In this document: positions 50,932 to 63,766 of the stretch, one piece after another
Layout of the letters: each line of letters begins with the position of its first letter
How positions within the stretch are numbered: position 1 is the first letter of the stretch
DNA from: Pectobacterium brasiliense
GTDB taxonomy: Bacteria > Pseudomonadota > Gammaproteobacteria > Enterobacterales > Enterobacteriaceae
Assembly: GCF_013449685.1 (NCBI RefSeq)
Contig: NZ_JACDSF010000039.1
Location: 1-64,000, forward strand
Length of the DNA stretch: 64,000 nucleotides
Direction of reading: 5' to 3'
Made by a program: the position numbers and the translations under genes
The notes under the pieces: model-generated
What the model saw: only the letters and a program-made list of their open reading frames with translations
Told to the model about the DNA's origin: nothing
Databases searched by the model: none

Positions 50932-51557
50932 TTACTTATTGTGACGCGCCTTGAGGCGATTGATGATGGTCGCCAGATCTAAATCCTGATCCTGCAACAG
51001 TACCAGCAGGTGGTACATTAAATCTGCGGCTTCATTGGTGAGTTCTTCGCGATCGTGTACCGTAGCGGCTAATGCGGCTTCTAATCCTTCCTCACCGACT
51101 TTCTGCGCAATGCGCTTGGTGCCGCTGGCATACAGACGCGCGGTGTAAGAACTATCCGGATCAGCATGTTTACGCTCGGCCAGCAGTTGCTCTAATTGAT
51201 AGAGGAACGTCCAGTCGCTGGCAGCAGGCGAGAAGCAACTGCTGGTGCCCAGATGACAGGTTGGCCCGATTGGGTTAACCAGAATCAGCAGCGTGTCGTT
51301 ATCGCAGTCTGGCGTGATAGAGACGACATTGAGGAAATGGCCGGAAGATTCGCCTTTCGTCCACAGACGCTGCTTGGTACGTGAGAAAAACGTAACTTTG
51401 CCGCTTTCTTCGGTGGTCTTTAAGGCATCCTGATTCATGTAGCCCAGCATCAACACTTCACCGGAGACGGCATGTTGCACGACAACTGGCAGCATACCGT
51501 CCGTTTTTTCCCAATCGAGCTGGTTTCGTTGTTCGTCGTTTAGAAAAACTGCTTCGC

Positions 51558-51564
<7 letters not shown>
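50932..51564 (-). CDS. hisI: Phosphoribosyl-AMP cyclohydrolase / phosphoribosyl-ATP pyrophosphatase HisIE
   Basis: This bifunctional enzyme catalyses steps 2 and 3 of histidine synthesis. The HisI half is N-terminal (about 1-125, with HLGTSSCF and DCDNDT metal-binding motifs) and the HisE half is C-terminal (about 125-205, [17 protein letters not shown]). It has 210 residues (203 in E. coli). The GTG at 51564 overlaps the end of hisF by 7 nt. It is the last gene of the operon and ends at a strong hairpin. Confidence 0.97.
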
Positions 51565-53059
<1,495 letters not shown>

Positions 53060-53650
53060 CTACATCTCCAGAAAGTTTTTCAGCAGCTGCGCGCCCGCAG
53101 CACCCGAACGCTCAGGGTGGAACTGTACGCCAAAGAAGTTATCTTTTTCCAGAGCAGCGGTGAAGGCTTCGCCATAGTTGGCTTGTGCAATCGTGTTTTC
53201 GCAGACCGGCATGGCATAGCTGTGAACGAAATAGAAATAGGCGCCGTCATCGATATCACGGAACAAACGATGTCCGGCCTTCGGAATGACCTGGTTCCAG
53301 CCCATATGCGGCAGCGGTAAGCCGTGGTCAACCATCTTCTTCACTGGCGTGTCGACAATCCCCAGCGTGGGGATGCCACCGTTTTCGTCGCTGTTTGTGC
53401 CCAGCAACTGCATGCCGAGACAAATGCCGAGAACGGGCTGGGTACAGGCCTTGATCAACGCAATTAGGTCGCGATCTTCCAGTTGATTCATCGCGGCCTG
53501 CGCGGTGCCAACACCCGGCAGAAACAGCTTGTCCGCTTGCAGGACAATCTCGGCCTCACGGCTCACAACGGGCGTATACCCCAACCGCTGCACGGCGTAG
53601 GTCACCGAAGAGAGGTTCGCGCAGCCAGTATCAAGAATGACGACCTTCAT
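53060..53650 (-). CDS. hisH: Imidazole glycerol phosphate synthase glutaminase subunit HisH
   Basis: HisH is the class I glutamine amidotransferase that supplies ammonia to HisF. It has 196 residues, as in E. coli. The nucleophile Cys is in GICLGMQLL near residue 77, and the His-Glu pair is in [10 protein letters not shown]. The start overlaps the hisB stop by one base (TGATG). Confidence 0.98.
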   Translation of the reverse strand: MKVVILDTGCANLSSVTYAVQRLGYTPVVSREAEIVLQADKLFLPGVGTAQAAMNQLEDRDLIALIKACTQPVLGICLGMQLLGTNSDENGGIPTLGIVDTPVKKMVDHGLPLPHMGWNQVIPKAGHRLFRDIDDGAYFYFVHSYAMPVCENTIAQANYGEAFTAALEKDNFFGVQFHPERSGAAGAQLLKNFLEM

Positions 53651-54717
53651 CAGAGCACTCCTTTCGAGCTCGGCAGCGTGTCACCCTCGACGCGAATGGC
53701 CTGACGCAGCGTGCGTCCGAAGACTTTGAACAGGCTTTCCACACGGTGATGATCGTTGCGCCCTTTGGTTTTCAGGTGCAGCGTACAGGCCATGGAATAA
53801 GACAGTGAGCGGAAGAAGTGTTCGACCATTTCTGTACTCAGATCGCCGACGCGCTGGTAGCTGAATTCCGCTTTGTATTCCAGATGCGGACGGCCTGAAA
53901 TATCCAGCGCACAGCGTGCCAGACACTCATCCATCGGCAGAACGAAGCCAAAACGGCCAATGCCGCGTTTGTCGCCCAGCGCTTTGTTTAGGGCTTCACC
54001 CAGTGCCAGACCGGTATCTTCCACCGTGTGGTGATCGTCAATGTACAGGTCGCCTTTCACTTCAATGTTCATGCGGAACCCGCCGTGGGTGGCGATTTGA
54101 TCCAGCATGTGATCGAAGAAGCCGACGCCAGTGTTGATTTTGCTGCCGCCTTCTTGATCCAGCCAGACGTTCACATCAATCGCAGTTTCACGCGTGACGC
54201 GGTTGACGTGTGCATGACGGTCGCGCTTGGTCAATTGGTTGGTAATGGCTTGCCAGTTCAGTCCACTGCGTTGGTAGAGCAGGCCGGTGATGCCCATATT
54301 TTGTGCTAGTTGAATATCGGTCTGGCGATCGCCGATGACGTAGCTATTTGCCACATCCATCAGGCCATTATTCAAATAGGCAGTGACCAGTTCAGTCTTG
54401 GGTTTGCGGCAGGTGCAGTTATCCGCCGGCAGATGCGGGCAAATCAACACGTGCTCAAACTGGATGCCCTGCGATGTCAGAATCTGCATCATCAGGTTGT
54501 GCGGTGGATCGAAGGTTTCCTGCGGAAAACTATCGGTTCCCAGGCCATCCTGATTGGTGATCATCACCAGCGTATAGCCCGCTTTTTGCAGTGCCAGCAG
54601 CGAAGGGATGACATCTGGTTCCAGCGCCAGTTTATCCAGACGGTCAACCTGAAAATCCTCAGGCGGTTCAGCAATCAATGTTCCGTCACGGTCGATAAAG
54701 AGGTATTTCTGGCCCAC
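53650..54717 (-). CDS. hisB: Histidinol-phosphatase / imidazoleglycerol-phosphate dehydratase HisB
   Basis: This bifunctional enzyme carries the HAD phosphatase (step 8; FIDRDGTLI at residues 7-15) at the N-terminus and the IGP dehydratase (step 6; [13 protein letters not shown] and [17 protein letters not shown]) at the C-terminus. It has 355 residues, identical in length to E. coli. The start is GTG at 54717, preceded by AAGGAGCTCAC; no ATG is available at the homologous position. Confidence 0.98.
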   Translation of the reverse strand: MGQKYLFIDRDGTLIAEPPEDFQVDRLDKLALEPDVIPSLLALQKAGYTLVMITNQDGLGTDSFPQETFDPPHNLMMQILTSQGIQFEHVLICPHLPADNCTCRKPKTELVTAYLNNGLMDVANSYVIGDRQTDIQLAQNMGITGLLYQRSGLNWQAITNQLTKRDRHAHVNRVTRETAIDVNVWLDQEGGSKINTGVGFFDHMLDQIATHGGFRMNIEVKGDLYIDDHHTVEDTGLALGEALNKALGDKRGIGRFGFVLPMDECLARCALDISGRPHLEYKAEFSYQRVGDLSTEMVEHFFRSLSYSMACTLHLKTKGRNDHHRVESLFKVFGRTLRQAIRVEGDTLPSSKGVL

Positions 54718-54732
54718 GTGAGCTCCTTAAAA

Positions 54733-57131
<2,399 letters not shown>

Positions 57132-57136
57132 CGTCA

Positions 57137-58036
57137 TCACTCCATCATTTTTTCAATAGGCAGGACCAGAATAGAGCTGGCACCCAATGATTTCAGCTTT
57201 TCCATCGTTTCCCAGAACAGCGTTTCGCTGCTGACCATGTGCATGGCAACACGACGTTGATCGCCGGCCAGTGGCAGAATGGTCGGGCGCTCGGCACCAG
57301 GCAACAGGGCAATGATTTCGTCCAGACGTTCGCTAGGCGCGTGCAGCATGATGTATTTCGATTCACGCGCCTGAATCACGCCTTGCATACGGGTCAACAG
57401 TTTATCGATCAGCCACTGTTTCTCTTCTGGCATCTCGCCGTCGCGCTGAATCAGGCAGGCTTTGGAACGGTAAATCACTTCGACTTCGCGCAGGCCGTTG
57501 GCTTCCAGCGTGGCACCGGTTGATACCAAATCACAGATGGCATCAGCCAGACCGGCGCGCGGTGCGACTTCGACGGAACCGTTGAGCAGACAGGATTTGA
57601 AATTGACAGATTGTCTGTCGAGATATTGTTTGAGCAGGTGAGGATAAGAGGTGGCGATACGTTTATTTTGCAGACATTCAGGACCGGTGTAGGCTTCGTC
57701 CAGCGGCATCGCCAGTGACAGGCGGCAGCCGCCGAAATCCAGACGGCGCAGCGTGAAGTAACGCGGATCTTCGCCCTGTGCGCGACGGTTTAACAGCTCT
57801 TCTTCCAACACGTTTTCGCCGATGATGCCCAGATCGACCACGCCATCCATGACCAGACCGGGGATATCGTCATCGCGTACGCGCAGGATATCAATCGGCA
57901 TGTTTTCTGCGAACGCGATCAGGCGCTGTTGCTGTAAGTTGATTTTTATCCCGCAGCGTGCCAGCAGTTCGCGTGAATCGTCGCTCAGGCGGCCTGACTT
58001 CTGCATTGCTATCCGTAAACGTGTTTTATCCAGCAT
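57137..58036 (-). CDS. hisG: ATP phosphoribosyltransferase HisG
   Basis: HisG catalyses the first, feedback-inhibited step of histidine synthesis. It has 299 residues, the E. coli long form with its own C-terminal histidine-sensing domain. Motifs [28 protein letters not shown] and the PRPP-binding [14 protein letters not shown] are intact. The ribosome site is GAGGTTTCC. It is the first structural gene after the attenuator. Confidence 0.99.
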   Translation of the reverse strand: MLDKTRLRIAMQKSGRLSDDSRELLARCGIKINLQQQRLIAFAENMPIDILRVRDDDIPGLVMDGVVDLGIIGENVLEEELLNRRAQGEDPRYFTLRRLDFGGCRLSLAMPLDEAYTGPECLQNKRIATSYPHLLKQYLDRQSVNFKSCLLNGSVEVAPRAGLADAICDLVSTGATLEANGLREVEVIYRSKACLIQRDGEMPEEKQWLIDKLLTRMQGVIQARESKYIMLHAPSERLDEIIALLPGAERPTILPLAGDQRRVAMHMVSSETLFWETMEKLKSLGASSILVLPIEKMME

Positions 58037-58087
58037 GGAAACCTCATTAACCTGTCAAATTTAAATTTTTGGAAATAGAGCGTGCAT

Positions 58088-58164
58088 AAAAAAACCCTCG
58101 GAAGATGATCTTCCGAGGGCTCTCTTTGTGTTCTGCGCCACTGGAAGATCTTAACGTCTTCCAG
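58088..58164 (-). promoter_or_regulatory. his operon attenuator
   Basis: Downstream of hisL are the elements of a classical attenuator. The terminator hairpin pairs CCCTCGGAAGAT (58095-58106) with ATCTTCCGAGGG (58108-58119) and is followed on the minus strand by seven U (58094-58088). A preceding hairpin pairs CTGGAAGA (58141-58148) with TCTTCCAG (58157-58164); its shared CTTCC segments allow alternative pairing with the terminator stem. Ribosome stalling on hisL His codons would favour the antiterminator. Confidence 0.92.
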
Positions 58165-58182
58165 CACCACCTGCCCGAAAGA

Positions 58183-58230
58183 CTAATCAGGATGATGGTG
58201 ATGATGGTGGTTAAACAGAACGCGTGTCAT
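58183..58230 (-). CDS. hisL: his operon leader peptide HisL
   Basis: This is a 15-residue leader peptide, MTRVLFNHHHHHHPD, with six consecutive His codons (seven in E. coli). Translation senses charged tRNA-His, and stalling on the His run controls the attenuator at 58088-58164. It is too short for ordinary gene calling but is unmistakable by sequence and position, about 150 nt before hisG. Confidence 0.97.
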   Translation of the reverse strand: MTRVLFNHHHHHHPD

Positions 58231-58286
58231 AAAGTGTCTCTTTGTTGTGTCAGTATTTATTAAATTAGTAACGATTTCTGTCGAAT

Positions 58287-58316
58287 AACCTAAACCATAT
58301 TCGGGTTGTTGTGCAA
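58287..58316 (-). promoter_or_regulatory. his operon promoter
   Basis: On the minus strand, TTGCAC (58316-58311) and TAGGTT (58292-58287) are separated by 18 bp. The surrounding ATGGTTTAGGTTA strongly resembles the his promoter -10 region of E. coli and Salmonella. Transcription would start about 50 nt before hisL. Confidence 0.7.
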
Positions 58317-58512
58317 CATTTTTTTAGCAGATGTGGGAAAGTTCGTTTTGGTTGCGTGATGTGTCTGCCTAATTGCACAAGATATCGGCCAAAGATAGAC
58401 CGAAAGCGCGGCTAAAATCGGGCAGGTTCTGTAGCGGTGGGCATGAAAGCCGTTTACTCTGTGGGTGGTGCGTGATGTTAATTAACAGGCTCCTTGCAGG
58501 GGAGAACGGCTG

Positions 58513-59355
58513 ATGAAAAAAGTATCGATTGTTGGATTGGGCTGGCTGGGGATGCCGCTGGCTCTGGCGCTGAATGGGCACGGTTACCACGTGACAGGGA
58601 CGAAAACCACTCAGGATGGCGTGGAAGCCGCGCGTATGAGCGGGATTGAGTGCTATCAACTGGCTCTGACGCCGGAACTGGAATGTGACGCTGATGAGCT
58701 TAGCGCGCTATTACAGGTTGACGTGCTAATCGTGACATTGCCCGCCAGCCGAACGGCGGAGGGGGGCGAAGGGTATGCGCAAGCGGTACAGCAACTGGTG
58801 AATATGGCGCGTGTGTTTCATGTTCCGCGTATTATCTTCACCAGCTCAACTTCGGTTTATGGCGATAGCAGCGGTACAGCAAGGGAAAACTCGCCGCTAC
58901 AGCCGACGACGGTCGCAGGGAAAACGCTGGTGTCCCTCGAACAGTGGTTGCAGCATCTACCTGATACTTCGGTGGATATCTTGCGTCTTGCGGGGCTGGT
59001 CGGCGGTGAACGCCATCCTGGTCGTTTTCTTGCTGGCAAAACCAATCTACCGCGCGGTAACCATGGTGTGAATCTGGTGCATCAGGAAGATGTGCTGGCG
59101 GCGATCCTGCTGTTGCTTAAGCTTCCGAACGGTGGGCATATCTATAATCTATGTGCGCCAGAACATCCGGCCAGACAGGACTTTTACCCTGAACAGGCGC
59201 GCAGATTGCACCTGTCTCCGCCGCAGTTTGCTCCTGTCACCGACAGCGATCAGGGGAAGATTGTTGATGGACAGCGTATCTGCCATGAACTCGGGTTTGA
59301 GTATCAATACCCTAATCCCTCAACGATGCCGTTGAACGAGGGCTTGTCGCGCTAA
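58513..59355 (+). CDS. yeeZ: YeeZ, NAD(P)-binding SDR/epimerase-like protein
   Basis: This is a conserved 280-residue protein (274 in E. coli) of the extended short-chain dehydrogenase type, of unknown substrate. The N-terminal nucleotide-binding motif is IVGLGWLGMPLA; the segment FTSSTSVYGDSSG resembles the epimerase Ser-Tyr region, and GVNLVHQEDV and HIYNLCAPEHP follow. It is divergent from hisL-hisG exactly as in E. coli, so the his-yeeZ linkage is ancient in the family. Any link to histidine metabolism is unproven. Confidence 0.93.
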   Translation: MKKVSIVGLGWLGMPLALALNGHGYHVTGTKTTQDGVEAARMSGIECYQLALTPELECDADELSALLQVDVLIVTLPASRTAEGGEGYAQAVQQLVNMARVFHVPRIIFTSSTSVYGDSSGTARENSPLQPTTVAGKTLVSLEQWLQHLPDTSVDILRLAGLVGGERHPGRFLAGKTNLPRGNHGVNLVHQEDVLAAILLLLKLPNGGHIYNLCAPEHPARQDFYPEQARRLHLSPPQFAPVTDSDQGKIVDGQRICHELGFEYQYPNPSTMPLNEGLSR

Positions 59356-59415
59356 CCGCAATCCGTGCGGCTTTGTTTGCCAGGATTTTTTAATACCGCG
59401 ACAGGGATTTTGATC

Positions 59416-59445
59416 CGCTCGGATGCGCATGAGGCCATCCGAGCG
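59416..59445. terminator. Hairpin between yeeZ and the first chemoreceptor
   Basis: CGCTCGGATG (59416-59425) pairs perfectly with CATCCGAGCG (59436-59445) with a 10-nt loop. It lies 60 nt after yeeZ and 7 nt beyond the chemoreceptor stop, so it can serve both convergent genes. No U-run is present on either strand. Confidence 0.55.
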
Positions 59446-59452
59446 TGAAGCG

Positions 59453-61405
59453 TTAAAACGACGTCCAGTCGCTTTCAGACGATGCGGTTTTTTGGTCTGC
59501 CGTTGACACACGTTTTGGCAGCGCGTGTCGCGGCGTAGAGGATAAGGCGCGTGAACCCGCGTGGTTGTCAGATTGGGACACGCGGAAGTGCTCAAGCAAT
59601 TTCTCTAACAGCACGGCCTGTTCTTCCAGCGAATTGGCGGCAATGGACGATTCCATCACCAGCGACGCGTTCTGCTGCGTGGTGGTATCCAACTCGCCGA
59701 TCGCCTGCGCGATTTGCCCAATACCTCGGCTCTGTTCCTCAGAAGCAGAGGAAATTTCCCCCATGATGTCGTTCACGCGGGAAACGGAATCGACGATTTG
59801 TTCCATCGTATCTCCGGCAACGGCCACAAGATGGCTACCCGCATTGGTGCGTTCGACCGATTCTGAAATCAACGCTGCGATGTCTTTGGCTGCCTGCGCA
59901 CTGCGTTGTGCCAAATTGCGGACTTCGCCTGCCACCACGGCAAAACCGCGCCCTTGTTCACCGGCGCGTGCGGCTTCTACTGCGGCGTTCAGCGCCAGAA
60001 TGTTAGTCTGGAAGGCAATACTGTTGATGACGCTGGTGATATCAGCGATTTTTTTGGAGCTGGCCGCGATATTGTCCATTGTTGTCACCACCTGTTTCAC
60101 GACCTCACCACCTTTCAGCGCATTCTTGGAGGCATCGGCAGCGATTTGGCTAGCATGCTTGGCGTTGTCGGCGTTGTTTTTCACCGTTGACGTCAGTTCT
60201 TCCATGCTAGCCGCGGTTTCAACTACGGCGGCCGACTGCTGCTCGGTACGTGAAGACAGATCGCTATTGCCTGTGGCAATTTTGCTTGCCGACTGGCTGA
60301 CGCTACCGACGCTGTCCCGCACTTCGGAGATAACGTGGCGTAGCTGTTCATTCATCGTCCCCATTGCGTGGGTAAGCCGCCCCAGTTCATCGTGGCGATC
60401 GGTTTGAATCGAGGTGGTGAGATCGCCACTGGCAATACGTTCCGCCAGCGACAGGTTATGGATGATGGGGCGGGTAATAATCCGGGTGATGTAGATCGAA
60501 ATAATGATACCGATGATGACGGCGATGAGACCGATAATCATGGTAATGGTGGCGGAGTGATAGGCCAGCTCATCGTTTTTCGCTTTGATAATGGCCGTCA
60601 GTGCGTTGATGTCGGCACTGCTTTTCGTTCCTGCTCTCATGACCAGATATTCTGCTTTTTTCACGTCATCGAAAGCGGTGTAATAGTCTGCGTTAATCTG
60701 TTGATATTGTTTGATGTAATTGCGTAATGCGTCAGCCTGACCTTTCAGATCGGCAGGTAAAATCGGTAAGGCCTGATAGGCGGATTCCGTTTCCGCATAA
60801 CGGTTATTCAGTGCAGTGATTGTTTTCTCATCTTTTGTTATTTGCAGCTCATAACTCAGCTTTTGCACTTCACTTAACAAGAAAGCCAGTCTGCTCATCG
60901 CGTAATAGGCATCGTTATCGGGGAATGAACTGGTGCTATGAATGGTCTGTGCAACAGGTTCCAGCGTGGCTTGTGCATGGAGTTGATTTATTTTTCCCTG
61001 AATAGCAACCGCTTTTTGTGTTGCAACAGACATTGCGGATACCGATGTCTGAAAGCCTTCTAAGTTTTCTTTTAAGCTGTTGATGTGGCCTAATTCATCG
61101 GCGCTCCAGGCCAGCGTTTTTGCACTGTCTGTTAAGTCCGTCGCGCTTTTAACAAATTTTGCCAGAATATCTTTTGTCTTCTCATCTGGGGCGTAGAAAT
61201 ATTTAACACGATTTATTTTTGCCTGAAACACCTCAATGTTGATGCTGTAAATAAGATTGGTTTTCTCATAGATGTCTTTGATGTCTTTAAATCTTTTTGT
61301 ACTAAGCGATGAGGCAACAATCACGAGTAATAAAATAATGCCAAATCCCGCATACAGTTTATGTGCGATTTTTGTGTTACGGATTCGACTGGCAAGACTC
61401 TGCAT
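59453..61405 (-). CDS. Methyl-accepting chemotaxis protein (large helical sensor)
   Basis: This transmembrane chemoreceptor signals through CheA/CheW to the flagellar motor. It has 650 residues: a cytoplasmic tail, TM1 (about 18-35), a periplasmic sensor (about 40-283), TM2 (about 285-306), a HAMP domain (about 307-360) and the methylation/signalling coiled coil with the tip [27 protein letters not shown]. The sensor is all-helical and about 245 residues, twice a four-helix bundle, suggesting an HBM-type helical bimodular domain (inference). The C-terminal SDWTSF resembles the NWETF-type CheR/CheB tether. It is paralogous to the next receptor. The leader contains five 18-bp repeats. Its ligand is unknown. 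Confidence 0.93.
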   Translation of the reverse strand: MQSLASRIRNTKIAHKLYAGFGIILLLVIVASSLSTKRFKDIKDIYEKTNLIYSINIEVFQAKINRVKYFYAPDEKTKDILAKFVKSATDLTDSAKTLAWSADELGHINSLKENLEGFQTSVSAMSVATQKAVAIQGKINQLHAQATLEPVAQTIHSTSSFPDNDAYYAMSRLAFLLSEVQKLSYELQITKDEKTITALNNRYAETESAYQALPILPADLKGQADALRNYIKQYQQINADYYTAFDDVKKAEYLVMRAGTKSSADINALTAIIKAKNDELAYHSATITMIIGLIAVIIGIIISIYITRIITRPIIHNLSLAERIASGDLTTSIQTDRHDELGRLTHAMGTMNEQLRHVISEVRDSVGSVSQSASKIATGNSDLSSRTEQQSAAVVETAASMEELTSTVKNNADNAKHASQIAADASKNALKGGEVVKQVVTTMDNIAASSKKIADITSVINSIAFQTNILALNAAVEAARAGEQGRGFAVVAGEVRNLAQRSAQAAKDIAALISESVERTNAGSHLVAVAGDTMEQIVDSVSRVNDIMGEISSASEEQSRGIGQIAQAIGELDTTTQQNASLVMESSIAANSLEEQAVLLEKLLEHFRVSQSDNHAGSRALSSTPRHALPKRVSTADQKTASSESDWTSF

Positions 61406-61441
61406 TATAACTCTCCATGTAGGACGATTTTAGTAATAATG

Positions 61442-61531
61442 ACTACGGTTTTATTGCTAACGATTATTTCACTGTTAACGACAATGTTGTTTCTAAGCAC
61501 GATTTCATTTCTCACTGCTGTTTCATTTCAT
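61442..61531 (-). repeat. Five degenerate 18-bp tandem repeats in the chemoreceptor leader
   Basis: Five contiguous 18-bp units occupy 61442-61459, 61460-61477, 61478-61495, 61496-61513 and 61514-61531. Plus-strand examples are ACGATTATTTCACTGTTA, AGCACGATTTCATTTCTC and ACTGCTGTTTCATTTCAT. They lie 37-126 nt before the minus-strand chemoreceptor start and directly downstream of its candidate sigma-28 promoter, so they would form most of the 5' leader. Being a multiple of three, they also read as hexapeptides (TTVLLL, TIISLL, TTMLFL, STISFL, TAVSFH) in a plus-strand frame from ATG 61439. Confidence 0.65.
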
Positions 61532-61543
61532 AACTACTATGAG

Positions 61544-61570
61544 TTATCGGATTTTCTTATCGCGATGTTA
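61544..61570 (-). promoter_or_regulatory. Candidate sigma-28 (FliA) promoter of first chemoreceptor
   Basis: On the minus strand the -10 element TCCGATAA (61551-61544) closely matches the FliA consensus GCCGATAA. The -35-like TAACATCG (61570-61563) is 11 bp upstream, the usual spacing. The start would be near 61535, giving a leader of about 130 nt. Confidence 0.55.
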
Positions 61571-61701
61571 GTGCCGAAGTCGGGGATAATAACATTTTGT
61601 GATGGCTATCAATGTCGATTGTGCAAATGCATAGCATTTTATGGAAATACGTCCAAAATAACGTAATTTACTGATTATTTAATGATTTATTTATCGTTGA
61701 A

Positions 61702-61730
61702 TTCAGCCCTGACGTCATATCAGGGCTGAA
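61702..61730 (-). terminator. Hairpin downstream of the second chemoreceptor
   Basis: TTCAGCCCTGA (61702-61712) pairs perfectly with TCAGGGCTGAA (61720-61730). It lies 10 nt beyond the minus-strand stop and ends in AATTC rather than a long U-run. With the repeats and promoter above, it accounts for the recognisable content of the 335-nt gap between the receptors. Confidence 0.7.
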
Positions 61731-61740
61731 GGAGCGAGCG

Positions 61741-63675
61741 TTAGAAGGTGGTCCAGCCTGAATCCTGCGATTGTTTTGATGCAGGCGGCAGGCGTTTCTG
61801 CTGTGGCGGCAAACCGGAGAGATTGGCTTTGGGTTTGCGTCCCTCGTGGTCGGACAGGCGGAAGTTCGCGACCATACTTTCCAGTATCGCAGACTGTTCT
61901 TCCAGCGAGTTAGCGGAGATTGAGGATTCCATTACCAGCGCGGCATTCTGCTGTGTGGTGGTGTCCAGCTCGCTAATGGCGCGGGAAATTTGCTCAATGC
62001 CACGGCTTTGCTCATCGGAGGCGGAGGCAATTTCCCCCATGATGTCGTTAACCCGCGAGACAGAGGAGACAATCTGATCCATCGCCGTTCCCGCATTGGC
62101 CACCAGTTGTGTTCCTACATTAATACGTGACACCGATTCAGATATCAGGCTGGCGATTTCTTTTGCCGCTTGCGATGTGCGTTGAGAAAGTGTCCGCACC
62201 TCGCTGGCAACCACGGCGAATCCGCGACCTTGCTCACCGGCGCGTGCGGCCTCTACCGCGGCGTTGAGCGCCAGAATATTGGTCTGGAAAGCAATGCTGT
62301 TGATAACGGCAGTGATGTCGGCAATCTTCCGTGAGCTGTCTGAAATGCCTGACATCGTATCCACTACATCCCGAACCACTTCGCCGCCTTTGTACGCATT
62401 TTGCGAGGCTTCGGTACTGATTTGGCTCGCTTGTTTGGCGTTTTCGGCATTATTTTTCACGGTCGATGTCAGTTCTTCCATGCTGGCGGCGGTTTCTACC
62501 ACGGCGGCAGACTGCTGCTCGGTGCGCGAGGAGAGGTCGCTGTTACCCGCGGCAATCTTGGCCGCAGAGGTGGACACGCTGTCCACGCTATCACGCACAT
62601 CGCTGATCATATGGCGCAGCTTCTCGTTCATTCTTCCCATGGCGGCGGTTAGCTGACCCAGCTCATCATCGCGGTCAGCCACGATTGTTGACGTCAAATC
62701 GCCTGCGGCGATTTTTTCCGCCAGAGAAAGGTTATGAATCACGGGGCGGGTGATTTGGCGGGTAATCAGCAGCGAAATGATAATGCCGATCACGACGGCG
62801 ATGAGGCCAATGATCATCGTGATGGTAGCGGAACCGTATGCCAGTGCGTCATTCTTCTCTTTGACGATAGCGATAAGCGCTTTAATAGAAGCGCTGCTTT
62901 TATCCCCGCCGACCTTCACGCCATCTTCGGCTTTTTTCAGATTGTTGACGCTCTGGAAGTAATCAGCGTTGAGCTTTTTATAGAGGGTGACATAGCTTCG
63001 CAGCCCCTCTGCGGCGACCTGTTGTTCAGGCGTCAGTGCCGCAGTGGCGGCCTGGTAGCTGCTGTCAAAGCGACCAAAAGCCTCATCGAGCTTCGTCGCG
63101 GCATCGGCATTTTGCTTAAGCTGCAACTCATAGGATAACTGCTTGAGTTCTGAAACCTGTGCTGCCAAATCTTCAGCCCGATATTGCGTTGCGCTATCAG
63201 CAGGTTGCTGGCGCAGTTTGGCGTAAAAATCCGCGGTAATGTTTTGCCCGTTGGCGGCGCTGATTTTGTCGCGATTTTCTACCACGCGCTGCGTGGCTTT
63301 CCCCATCTCAGCGATCGCGTTCTGGAATTCGGTCAGGTTCTGGCCGAGATCGTTGACGAGGGGAGCGCCTTCGGGACTCCATGTGAGCGTTTTCGCTTCA
63401 GTGGTTAACTCTGAAGCATGTTTAACGAAGCCCGCCATGGTTTCACGCGACTTCTCTTCATACGAATAAAAATACTTCAGGCGATTTATTTTGGCCTGAA
63501 AGACTTCTATGTTGATGTTGTAAATAAGGTTGGTTTTCTCATAAATATCACGAATTTCTCTGAAGCGACCTGCACTCAGTAGTGATGCAATGATGACCAG
63601 TAGCAGGATCACCCCAAACCCAAGATACAGCTTTTGGGATATTTTAAGATTTCTGATTTTTTTGGCTAAGAACAT
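61741..63675 (-). CDS. Methyl-accepting chemotaxis protein (paralogue of preceding receptor)
   Basis: This is a chemoreceptor of 644 residues when started at the ATG at 63675, which has GGAGAGACGTC upstream; an in-frame start at 63714 would add 13 non-conserved residues. The plan is the same as in its neighbour: TM1 (about 16-35), a large helical periplasmic sensor beginning [23 protein letters not shown]2 ([21 protein letters not shown]), HAMP, and a signalling tip [20 protein letters not shown]. The C-terminus DSGWTTF is a likely CheR/CheB docking tail. The signalling halves of the two receptors are nearly identical while the sensors diverge, which points to tandem duplication with ligand diversification. 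Confidence 0.93.
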   Translation of the reverse strand: MFLAKKIRNLKISQKLYLGFGVILLLVIIASLLSAGRFREIRDIYEKTNLIYNINIEVFQAKINRLKYFYSYEEKSRETMAGFVKHASELTTEAKTLTWSPEGAPLVNDLGQNLTEFQNAIAEMGKATQRVVENRDKISAANGQNITADFYAKLRQQPADSATQYRAEDLAAQVSELKQLSYELQLKQNADAATKLDEAFGRFDSSYQAATAALTPEQQVAAEGLRSYVTLYKKLNADYFQSVNNLKKAEDGVKVGGDKSSASIKALIAIVKEKNDALAYGSATITMIIGLIAVVIGIIISLLITRQITRPVIHNLSLAEKIAAGDLTSTIVADRDDELGQLTAAMGRMNEKLRHMISDVRDSVDSVSTSAAKIAAGNSDLSSRTEQQSAAVVETAASMEELTSTVKNNAENAKQASQISTEASQNAYKGGEVVRDVVDTMSGISDSSRKIADITAVINSIAFQTNILALNAAVEAARAGEQGRGFAVVASEVRTLSQRTSQAAKEIASLISESVSRINVGTQLVANAGTAMDQIVSSVSRVNDIMGEIASASDEQSRGIEQISRAISELDTTTQQNAALVMESSISANSLEEQSAILESMVANFRLSDHEGRKPKANLSGLPPQQKRLPPASKQSQDSGWTTF

Positions 63676-63739
63676 GACGTCTCTCCGGGGATGAATTGCT
63701 GTTATCGGTAACAATCAATAACGATATGACCCATAGTGC

Positions 63740-63766
63740 TTATCGGATTTATAGTGGTTTTTTTTA
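63740..63766 (-). promoter_or_regulatory. Candidate sigma-28 (FliA) promoter of second chemoreceptor
   Basis: On the minus strand the -10 element TCCGATAA (63747-63740) is identical to that of the neighbouring receptor. An A-rich -35-like TAAAAAAA (63765-63758) lies about 10 bp upstream, one less than ideal. The predicted leader is about 57 nt. Confidence 0.55.

Noticed and set aside
59565-60407. 280-codon plus-strand open frame opposite the first chemoreceptor
   Set aside because: A mirror of the repetitive coiled-coil coding sequence (Ser/Ala-rich), with a similar shadow opposite the second receptor. No independent gene evidence.
61439-61666. Small hydrophobic plus-strand frame (75 codons) with 6-residue repeats
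   Set aside because: No ribosome site at a workable distance, and it is antisense to the presumed chemoreceptor leader. Kept only as an alternative reading of the 18-bp repeats.
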